Source: an uncultured Litorilinea sp. (GTDB taxonomy: Bacteria; Chloroflexota; Anaerolineae; Caldilineales; Caldilineaceae). From it: a stretch of DNA of 29,233 nucleotides. The position numbers and the translations under genes were made by a program. Positions within the stretch are counted from its first letter, which is position 1, and each line of letters begins with the position of its first letter. The notes under the pieces were generated by a model. It had not been told where the DNA came from and ran no database searches. It saw nothing but the letters and a program-made list of their open reading frames with translations. Below, one piece after another: positions 23,171 to 29,233 of this stretch. The stretch lies in NCBI GenBank assembly GCA_937922105.1, contig CAKZVN010000119.1, positions 1 to 29,233 of the forward strand, written 5' to 3'.

Positions 23171-25039
23171 GTGGCAGCTGAACCAACCACCGGATCGATT
23201 GTCGGCGATGAGTCTCGCATGAGGGGCAAACGGCTCGCGATTGACCGCATACCGGAAGGCACGCCGGTCCCCTTTTCCCAGGTGGAAAAGCTGTACAAAA
23301 AGCCGGGCCGTACCCTGATGCACGCGCTCTTTGGGGCTGATCTCTTTGACTTCTGGGTCGGTCGTTTCTATGTGGGCACCTTCGGCATCCTTTCGTTGAT
23401 CGGGATCGTTTTCGGCACCGCCTTCTATCTCTATCAGGTCTGGATCGTGGAAGGAACCTTCAACTTGTTGGAGGCGCGCCTGGACCCGCCCCCCATCAGC
23501 GCAGGACTACGCCTAATGTCACCCGGCGAACCCGGGTTCTTTTGGCAACTGATCGTGTTCTTTGCCACCTTGGCCTTTGTCGGTTGGGCCTTGCGCCAGG
23601 TGGATATCTCCCGCAAATTGCAGATCGGCTATGAGATTCCCATCGCCTTCGGCGCGGTGGTGACGTCCTGGATCACGATCCAGATTCTGCGCCCGCTGGC
23701 GATGGGCGCATGGGGGAACGGGTTCGCCCTGGGCATCACCCATCATCTGGACTGGGTTTCCAACATCGGCTATCAGTATTTCAACTTCTTCTATAACCCA
23801 TTCCACGCCATCGGCATTACCTTGCTCTTTGCCTCGACCCTGGTGCTGGCTATGCACGGGTCGGCGATTCTGAGCACGGTGAAACGCCCCCTGATCAAGG
23901 AAGATAACGTCGACGGCTATTGGCGCAATCTCCTGGGCTATAGCATCGGCGAGATCGGCATCCACCGCATGGGCTTCTGGCTGGGCACGACCTCGGTGCT
24001 CTTCTCCAACCTGTGTATCTATTTGTCCGGCACATTGGTGGACGACTGGGCGGCCTTCTGGGATCGGTTGCCCATCTGGCAAGGCGTGGCAGTGGTCTCC
24101 ACCACGGCTGCGGCCATCGTGGTCTGGCGCGGGCGGCGTGGTCGTCCGGTGGACATGGAAGAATACGAGTACGGCGGTCGCGGGCTGGAAGCCACGGCAG
24201 TCAAGAAGCCCGTGGAGGTCGGCTTCCTGCGCCGCCTTTTCGGGGTGGGGCAAGTCGGGCCGGTTTATCTGGGGATTTCGGGCGTCGTCTCCGTCACCAC
24301 CGGTGGTTTGGCCGCCTTTATCATCCTGCACGACTATCTCTACCAGGTCGGCTACGATCCCATCGCCTTTATACGCGAATTCTGGGTGCTTTCCACCGAC
24401 CCGCCGGCCTACGCCTATGGCCTCAACTGGGCGCCCTGGCATGAAGGCGGCGCCTGGATCGTGGCGACCGGTCTGCTCAACGTCAGTGTCTTTGCGTGGT
24501 TCATGCGGGTCTACAACCGGGCGCGCGACGCCGGTCTCAGCACCGCACTGGCGTGGGGCTTTGCTGCGGCGTTGTTCCTCTACTATGTGATCTACTTGGT
24601 GCGGCCTTTGATGCTCGGCAGCTGGGCACACGCGCCGGGCCAGGGCTTCAAGGCGATTCTGGATTGGACCAACAACGTCAGCATTCTCTACGGTAACTTC
24701 TATTACAACCCGTTCCACATGCTATCCATCTTCTTCCTGCTCGGCTCGACGCTGTTGTTGGCCATGCATGGAGCAACCATTGTTGCCACCTCCCGCTATG
24801 GGTCACACCGGGAGATCGAAGAAATGATGGTGGAAGGGACCGGGACCCAACGAGCACAGCTCTTCTGGCGCTGGACCATGGGCTTCATGGTCAACTCCCG
24901 CACCATTCACATCTGGTGCTGGTGGTTTGCGGCGCTCACCGCCATCACCGGCGGCATCGGGCTGCTCTTGTCCGGTACGGTCGTGATGGACTGGTTCGTG
25001 TGGGCGCAGGAGTCACGCTTCGTGGCGCCCATTTACTAG
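23171..25039 (+). CDS. pufLM: Fused L and M subunits of the type II photosynthetic reaction centre
   Basis: A 622-residue fusion of reaction-centre L (about 30-303) and M (about 345-622). L residues: His192 (accessory bacteriochlorophyll, HHLDWVSN), His212 (special pair, NPFH), His229 and His265 (iron). M residues: His516 (special pair), His533, Glu548 and His580 (iron). At the M accessory-pigment position the His is missing (KAILDWTNN, Ile496-Leu497), which predicts a third bacteriopheophytin as in Chloroflexota centres. The place of purple-bacterial Tyr M210 is Leu. A hydrophobic stretch (304-319) followed by RGRRGRP joins the halves and could be an extra membrane helix. GTG at 23171 was chosen because GAAAGTGAGA lies 6 nt upstream; GTG 23159 lies inside that site. 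Fused pufLM is known from Roseiflexus. Confidence 0.96.
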   Translation: MAAEPTTGSIVGDESRMRGKRLAIDRIPEGTPVPFSQVEKLYKKPGRTLMHALFGADLFDFWVGRFYVGTFGILSLIGIVFGTAFYLYQVWIVEGTFNLLEARLDPPPISAGLRLMSPGEPGFFWQLIVFFATLAFVGWALRQVDISRKLQIGYEIPIAFGAVVTSWITIQILRPLAMGAWGNGFALGITHHLDWVSNIGYQYFNFFYNPFHAIGITLLFASTLVLAMHGSAILSTVKRPLIKEDNVDGYWRNLLGYSIGEIGIHRMGFWLGTTSVLFSNLCIYLSGTLVDDWAAFWDRLPIWQGVAVVSTTAAAIVVWRGRRGRPVDMEEYEYGGRGLEATAVKKPVEVGFLRRLFGVGQVGPVYLGISGVVSVTTGGLAAFIILHDYLYQVGYDPIAFIREFWVLSTDPPAYAYGLNWAPWHEGGAWIVATGLLNVSVFAWFMRVYNRARDAGLSTALAWGFAAALFLYYVIYLVRPLMLGSWAHAPGQGFKAILDWTNNVSILYGNFYYNPFHMLSIFFLLGSTLLLAMHGATIVATSRYGSHREIEEMMVEGTGTQRAQLFWRWTMGFMVNSRTIHIWCWWFAALTAITGGIGLLLSGTVVMDWFVWAQESRFVAPIY

Positions 25040-25106
25040 GCCGGCTGTGCTCTGAACGTACCCACTTTTCTGCCGATTTCTTTTGACGCTCCAGACGGAG
25101 GGTGAC

Positions 25107-26081
25107 ATGACTGAGCGGTCATCCAAGACTTCAACACCAGCCAAGGGTTTATCCAGAGAGCAGCAAGCGGCCTTCTTCGTGGTCTTTGCCATCGTCACCT
25201 TTACCCTGGTCGGTGGCGGCCTGTGGGTCGCAGGGTTTGTGCTCAATCGGACGACACCCACGCCCGCACCGTTGCGCGGCACCTCGTTGATCTACATCAA
25301 CTACGATTCGGACACCTCCGCCTACCTGAGCGCCGAGTCGTTGCTCGGCATGGGCAAATGGTTGCAAGAGCAGCCGGAACCCATCAACGTTCAGGTCTTG
25401 ACGGGGATGTCCACCTCCGATATCGCCGGCTATATGGTCTATCAGGTCTCCGCCGGTCTCCAGGTTGACTGCTCGTACTGTCACAACGTCAACGACTTCT
25501 CTGCCGACCAGATGGACGACCCCGCGGTGACCGCGGCCAAAGCGACGGCACGCGAGCATCTGCGCATGTCCGCCGACCTGAACCAGAATTGGCTCACCCA
25601 GTTGTCCGCGCTCTCCGAGGAGAAGAAGCCGTCGGGCGCACAGATCACCTGCGCCACCTGCCACAACGGGCAACCTAAGTTCGAGACGTGGGAGCCGGTG
25701 GCGGGGCTGCCCAGGGACTTCCGCCTGCCCATCGGCAACCTGGATATCCTGAAAGTCAACGCGCGGGAAGACATCGGTTTGGAGACTGTGCAGTACAACC
25801 AATACGTCATGTATCACATGAACATCAGCATGAACGTAGGCTGTACGCACTGTCACAACTCGCGCTATTTCCCCAGCAACGAGCGCCCCTCCAAGCTCTA
25901 TGCGCTGCATATGCTCCAGATGACCGAGTATATCCAGCTGACCTACAGCGATGTGATTGCCGGCAAGGAACTCTCCTGCACCATGTGTCACCAGGGCGCG
26001 ATCCTGCCGCCCGGCGCGGCCAAATCGGTGCGCGAGGTGCCGGCTGTACTTTCTTCGTCGCCGCCCGTCGTAACCCAGTAA
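25107..26081 (+). CDS. pufC: Tetraheme cytochrome c subunit of the reaction centre
   Basis: A 324-residue cytochrome with a single N-terminal membrane anchor (about 22-46; no lipobox) and four CXXCH sites: CSYCH (122-126), CATCH (182-186), CTHCH (246-250) and CTMCH (291-295). Met-containing helices before the heme sites (LLGMGKWL, REHLRMS, LHMLQMTEYI) supply probable sixth ligands. PufC sits on the periplasmic face and re-reduces the photo-oxidised special pair with electrons that originate from ACIII through a mobile carrier. The ATG at 25107 follows GGAGGGTGA; a TTG at 25083 is an unlikely start. The gap after pufLM is 67 nt, and a terminator-like hairpin follows. Confidence 0.95.
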   Translation: MTERSSKTSTPAKGLSREQQAAFFVVFAIVTFTLVGGGLWVAGFVLNRTTPTPAPLRGTSLIYINYDSDTSAYLSAESLLGMGKWLQEQPEPINVQVLTGMSTSDIAGYMVYQVSAGLQVDCSYCHNVNDFSADQMDDPAVTAAKATAREHLRMSADLNQNWLTQLSALSEEKKPSGAQITCATCHNGQPKFETWEPVAGLPRDFRLPIGNLDILKVNAREDIGLETVQYNQYVMYHMNISMNVGCTHCHNSRYFPSNERPSKLYALHMLQMTEYIQLTYSDVIAGKELSCTMCHQGAILPPGAAKSVREVPAVLSSSPPVVTQ

Positions 26082-26118
26082 ACTGGACGGCGGCACGCAA
26101 CGTCATGCCCATGCCTTC

Positions 26119-26178
26119 AGGACTAATCCGGGGTAGGGAACCCACGGCTTCCCCACGGATTGGTCCTGTTGTTTCTCT
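26119..26178 (+). terminator. Probable terminator after pufC
   Basis: AGGACTAATCCG (26119-26130) pairs with CGGATTGGTCCT (26156-26167) with one G-U pair; an inner GGGG/CCCC or GGGAA/TTCCC pairing adds to the stem. It is followed by GTTGTTTCTCT. The T-run is interrupted, so some read-through is possible. It separates puf from bchG. Confidence 0.6.
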
Positions 26179-26183
26179 CGCCC

Positions 26184-26209
26184 AGCCACAACGCATCGAT
26201 CGTGTGGCT
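26184..26209 (+). promoter_or_regulatory. Second hairpin or dyad upstream of bchG
   Basis: AGCCACA (26184-26190) and TGTGGCT (26203-26209) are perfect complements around a 12-nt centre that contains the palindrome CGATCG. It lies just upstream of a TACAAT box (26259-26264) that may be the bchG -10 element, though no good -35 box is spaced correctly. It could be an operator. Confidence 0.4.
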
Positions 26210-26299
26210 TAAGAGACGGGGCATGTGGGCTTTGCGGAGTGTGTGTGGTAAGATTGCATACAATCAGACTCCCTGCCACACGCCGAAAGCATAGACCCA

Positions 26300-27289
26300 A
26301 TGGGTGATCTTCAACCGGATTCCAACCAAGTCGTTGACGCACGCTCCAGCATCAGATCGGTCAATCTCATGCAGCAACCACTGACCTCCAGCACACCTAC
26401 CCCGGCACGTGCCGAACTGCCGGTTGTGTTCAAACGCTCGCTGGCTCTGATGAAGCCCATCACCTGGTTCGGTCCCATGTGGGCCTTCCTGTGTGGGGCC
26501 ATCGCCAGCGGCGCAACGACCTGGAGCTTTCCCGACCTGGCACGCATTCTGCTGGGCATGCTCTTGGGCGGGCCGCTGCTCTGTGGCGTCTCACAGGTTA
26601 TCAACGACTACTTCGACCGCGAGATTGACGCCATCAACGAACCGCACCGCCTGATCCCGTCGGGGTTGGTCTCCATGCGCCAGATTGTGGTGACCGTGGC
26701 GGTCTTGCTGTCGTTGGGCGTGATGGTCGGGCTGATCTTGGGGCGCGAGGTGGCGCTGATGGCTGCCATCGGCGTGGTGTTGGCGGTGCTTTACAGCGTC
26801 CCGCCTTTCCGGGCCAAGCGCAACGGTTGGATCGGCAATCTCTTGGTGGGCATCTCCTATGAGGGCCTGGCATGGATGGCAGGTCATCTGGCTTTTGCGC
26901 CCATGACCGGCCCGAGCTTGCTCATCGCCGTGCTCTACTCGCTGGGCGCGCACGGCATCATGAGCGTCAACGATTACAAGAGCATCCAGGGTGACCGCGC
27001 CGGCGGCATCAAAACCATTCCGGTGTTGCACGGTGAGAAGACCGCCGCTTGGCTGGTCATGGCGACCATGGTCCTGGCGCAAGTCGGGGTGGTGGTCGCG
27101 TTCCTGGTCTGGGGCAACTGGATCGTGTCGCTGCTGGTCACCCTCCTGATCTTGTTGCAAATCTGGGTGGGGCGGCGTTTTCTCCAGCGCCCGGAAGAAC
27201 ATTACCTGTTTTTCAGCGTCAACGGCTCCATGTTCTTTGTGTGGGGCATGATGATCGCCGCCATCGGCCTGCGCTTTGTGGGCGCGTGA
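26300..27289 (+). CDS. bchG: Bacteriochlorophyll a synthase
   Basis: A UbiA-family prenyltransferase, 329 residues from this start, with about eight or nine membrane helices. The first Asp-rich motif is NDYFDREID (102-110), followed by INEPHRLIPSG as in (bacterio)chlorophyll synthases; the second is in VNDYKSIQGDRAGGIKTIPV. It esterifies bacteriochlorophyllide with a geranylgeranyl or phytyl diphosphate tail. An internal ATG at 26369 would give a 306-residue protein closer to the usual length, and neither start has a strong ribosome-binding site, so the start is uncertain. A hairpin separates it from pufC, and bchP follows, so bchG-bchP-puhE may be a separate transcript. Confidence 0.93.
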   Translation: MGDLQPDSNQVVDARSSIRSVNLMQQPLTSSTPTPARAELPVVFKRSLALMKPITWFGPMWAFLCGAIASGATTWSFPDLARILLGMLLGGPLLCGVSQVINDYFDREIDAINEPHRLIPSGLVSMRQIVVTVAVLLSLGVMVGLILGREVALMAAIGVVLAVLYSVPPFRAKRNGWIGNLLVGISYEGLAWMAGHLAFAPMTGPSLLIAVLYSLGAHGIMSVNDYKSIQGDRAGGIKTIPVLHGEKTAAWLVMATMVLAQVGVVVAFLVWGNWIVSLLVTLLILLQIWVGRRFLQRPEEHYLFFSVNGSMFFVWGMMIAAIGLRFVGA

Positions 27290-27297
27290 CGAGCGAC

Positions 27298-27390
27298 ATG
27301 GAACGCCGGAAAGGCGGCACGTTTTACCGCTCGGTGTCCGCAGCCGAATGGACGGATGCGGCGTTGGATAGGGAGCAAGACGAGCTATGA
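27298..27390 (+). CDS. Possible 30-residue peptide coupled to bchP
   Basis: A short frame (MERRKGGTFY...DREQDEL) fills the bchG-bchP gap. It starts 8 nt after the bchG stop, and its TGA overlaps the bchP ATG as ATGA, the arrangement of a translationally coupled leader. It is hydrophilic and charged. The ribosome-binding site is weak and I recognise no family, so the overlap may be chance. Confidence 0.25.
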   Translation: MERRKGGTFYRSVSAAEWTDAALDREQDEL

Positions 27391-28622
27391 AGCCCATCTT
27401 GGTTGTCGGTGCGTCGGTTGGGGGGTCCACAGCTGCCCATACGCTGGCACAAGCCGGTGTGCCGGTGGTGATGCTAGAGCAGGACCTCAGCTATGTGAAG
27501 CCCTGCGGCGGTGCATTGCCGCCCATCGCCTTCCTGGAATTCAACCTGCCCGAATCGCTGATCTCGCGCAAAGTCCACAAGACCCTGGTCCATTCGCCCA
27601 GCGGGCGCACTGCGGAGGTCGAGGTGACCGGCTTGCAAAACCGTGCCGCCGACTATGTCGCCATGGTCACGCGCGAAGAATTGGACCCTTACCTGCGCCG
27701 TCGCGCCGTGGAGGCCGGTTCCGACCTTGTGGAAGGCTCGCTGTTGGACCTGGAGATCAAGAGCGATGGTGTCACCGTCACTTATCGCGACAAGGCGACA
27801 CGAACCAAGCGCCAAATGGAGGTGACCGCAGTCATCGGCGCGGACGGCGCCTATTCGCCCACGGCGAAGGCCCTGGGGCTGCCCCGCCTGCCGCGCTGCG
27901 TCGCCATCCAACAGCGCATCTATTTGCCGGAAAGCAAGATGGCGCGCTGGGCCGACACTGCCGACCTCTACCTGGGCAAGGAGGTCAGCCCGGACCTCTA
28001 TGCGTGGGCCTTCCCCAAGTCCGACCACCTGGCGGTGGGAGTGGGGGTCGGCCCACAACACAGCCGCAACGTGCGCGGCTTATTAGAGAATCTCAAGGCG
28101 CGTATTGCACCCGATCTGGAGGGCGGTGAAGTCTTTATGGAAGAAGCCCATGCGCTGCCCATGCAACCGCACCGGCGGATGGCCTTTGACCGGGTCATGC
28201 TGGTGGGGGACGCTGCCGGGCTGGTGGTGGGCACTTCCGGGGAGGGCATCTACTGGGCCATGAAGAGCGGCTATCGCGCTGCACAGACGCTGGTGGAGAC
28301 GCTGCCCAATGTCTCGGCCGCGGCCCTACAACGCTATGAACAGCGCTGGTGGCGTGAATACGGCTTGATGTATCGTTTCCTGCGCTGGCTGCAAAAGTGG
28401 GGCTATGGGAACGAGCGCCAAAAAGAGGTCTTCACCGATATGTGCCGCAATCTGGACGTGCAGCGCCTCACCTTCGAGTCGTACATGTTTAAGGAGATGA
28501 CCCCTGTGCCCTGGCTGGTACAGATGCGTATGACCGGCGACATCTTGGCCGCCCAGTTGCGCCACTATCTACCCGGTCGCAGTCCCGTCGCCCAACCTAC
28601 CCCGGTAGCCTATCGAGTATGA
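27387..28622 (+). CDS. bchP: Geranylgeranyl reductase of bacteriochlorophyll synthesis
   Basis: A 411-residue FAD-dependent oxidoreductase of the geranylgeranyl reductase family. The N-terminal dinucleotide-binding motif GASVGGSTAAHTLAQAG ends with an acidic residue (VMLEQD). The CGGALPP motif and the second FAD motif VGDAAGLVVGTSGEGIYWAM are present, with a C-terminal helical region typical of BchP/ChlP. It reduces the geranylgeranyl tail of bacteriochlorophyll a to phytyl. The archaeal-lipid branch of the family is an alternative, but the bchG-puhE context supports BchP. The ATG overlaps the stop of a short upstream frame, and the stop overlaps the puhE start (ATGA). Confidence 0.92.
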   Translation: MKPILVVGASVGGSTAAHTLAQAGVPVVMLEQDLSYVKPCGGALPPIAFLEFNLPESLISRKVHKTLVHSPSGRTAEVEVTGLQNRAADYVAMVTREELDPYLRRRAVEAGSDLVEGSLLDLEIKSDGVTVTYRDKATRTKRQMEVTAVIGADGAYSPTAKALGLPRLPRCVAIQQRIYLPESKMARWADTADLYLGKEVSPDLYAWAFPKSDHLAVGVGVGPQHSRNVRGLLENLKARIAPDLEGGEVFMEEAHALPMQPHRRMAFDRVMLVGDAAGLVVGTSGEGIYWAMKSGYRAAQTLVETLPNVSAAALQRYEQRWWREYGLMYRFLRWLQKWGYGNERQKEVFTDMCRNLDVQRLTFESYMFKEMTPVPWLVQMRMTGDILAAQLRHYLPGRSPVAQPTPVAYRV

Positions 28623-29233
28623 CATTTTATCTGTTGCCGGTGCTCTATACAGTGTTGCTCTGGTGGTTCACGACCGGACTGGTGATCGTGATGTACGGCC
28701 GCCGGGCGACTACAGTGCGTCTCTATTTCGTGGCTGCGACGGGGGTCATGGCAGCGGCGTTGGGGGGCATCTTCGCCCTGCGGGATGTGGATGAACCCTG
28801 GGCCGTCTATGCGACCTTCACTTGCGGCACGCTGGTGTGGGGTTGGTTGATGGCGAGCTACTACCTCGGCTACATCACCGGCGAACCGTTACCCGCCAAC
28901 CTGGGGCGCAGGCCGGGCTATTACCGCTTACAGCAGGAGCCGGTGCGCCGCTTCCACCTGGCGGTGCGCGCCAGTTTGCATCACGAGTTGCTGGTGCTGG
29001 TCTTCGGCGTGGGGTTGTTTTGGCTCAACTGGGGCGCCAGTAATTCCTGGGGATTTTGGACCTTCCTAGCCCTATGGATCATGCATCTGAGCAGCAAACT
29101 CAATGTCTTTTTCGGCGTGCGCAATTTCCCCATCGAATACCTGCCGCGCCACCTGCACGGCTTCGGGGTACTTCTGAGCAAGCGGCCCATCAATCCCTTC
29201 TTTCCCTTCACCGTCTTGGCCGCGACCCTGGTC
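28619..29233 (+). CDS. puhE: Photosynthetic complex assembly protein PuhE (DUF3623), truncated by the window end
   Basis: The frame opens at ATG 28619, overlapping the bchP stop by four bases, and stays open for 205 codons to the window edge. It encodes a membrane protein with several helices. The motif WIMHLSSKLNVFFGVRN...EYLPRHL and the following SKRPINPFFPFTV match the PuhE family signature (HLSAKLNVFLGVRNLxxEFLPxHL). In purple bacteria PuhE lies downstream of puhA and affects reaction-centre/antenna assembly and pigment synthesis. Here it is linked to bchG-bchP. The C-terminal part is not visible. Confidence 0.88.
   Translation, partial: MTFYLLPVLYTVLLWWFTTGLVIVMYGRRATTVRLYFVAATGVMAAALGGIFALRDVDEPWAVYATFTCGTLVWGWLMASYYLGYITGEPLPANLGRRPGYYRLQQEPVRRFHLAVRASLHHELLVLVFGVGLFWLNWGASNSWGFWTFLALWIMHLSSKLNVFFGVRNFPIEYLPRHLHGFGVLLSKRPINPFFPFTVLAATLV

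Noticed and set aside
22185..23186. 333-codon minus-strand frame across pufB, pufA and the spacer
   Set aside because: It is antisense to two certain antenna genes and has no ribosome-binding site or family similarity.
26244..26262. PpsR/CrtJ-like TGT-N-ACA operator before bchG
   Set aside because: The spacing is 13 rather than 12, only one site is present and the motif is too short to support the claim.
27356..28129. 257-codon + strand frame overlapping bchP in another frame
   Set aside because: Shadow of bchP, whose FAD motifs and coupled start are clear.

Overview
The window carries a phototrophy locus from a filamentous-anoxygenic-phototroph type bacterium of the phylum Chloroflexota. 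Four features support this: an L-M fused type II reaction-centre protein, an M half that lacks the usual accessory-bacteriochlorophyll histidine, light-harvesting polypeptides of the Roseiflexus/Chloroflexus type, and an Alternative Complex III (ACIII) operon in place of a cytochrome bc1 operon. The fused pufLM points to Roseiflexus or one of the phototrophic lineages outside Chloroflexia rather than to Chloroflexus. The DNA is GC-rich and gene-dense, and no tRNA, rRNA or CRISPR array was seen.

Left part (1-12.7 kb), general and accessory genes. A complete IS1634-type insertion sequence with perfect 17-bp terminal inverted repeats (2-1704) ends 17 bp before a DUF4129-type membrane protein. 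A strong sigma-70 promoter and a 260-nt structured leader precede rpsA (ribosomal protein S1). rpsU (bS21) and infA (IF-1) follow, each preceded by a long perfect hairpin, and a clear terminator closes the block. A DtxR-family regulator and a Nudix hydrolase form a minus-strand pair. Then come clpC, a GH1 beta-glucosidase, an imperfect inverted-repeat element, and a minus-strand SbtA-type bicarbonate transporter with its own promoter and a promoter-proximal intrinsic terminator.

Right part (13.3-29.2 kb), the photosynthetic electron-transfer locus, all on the + strand: actF-actA-actB-actC-actD-actE, two uncharacterised genes that share a domain, pufB-pufA (the 42-aa pufA is easily missed), a 488-nt hairpin-rich spacer, fused pufLM, tetraheme pufC, then bchG, an optional 30-codon frame, bchP and a truncated puhE. 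Together they encode most of a cyclic chain. PufB and PufA harvest light, PufLM performs charge separation and reduces quinone, ACIII oxidises quinol and passes electrons to a periplasmic carrier (not in the window), and PufC re-reduces the special pair. BchG and BchP finish the bacteriochlorophyll tail, and PuhE is an assembly factor.

The points most worth following up are the paired-domain proteins between actE and pufB, the probable extra membrane helix in the L-M junction, the stem-loop-studded pufA-pufLM spacer, the His-rich extension before the Tat signal of ActB, and the sbtA leader terminator.
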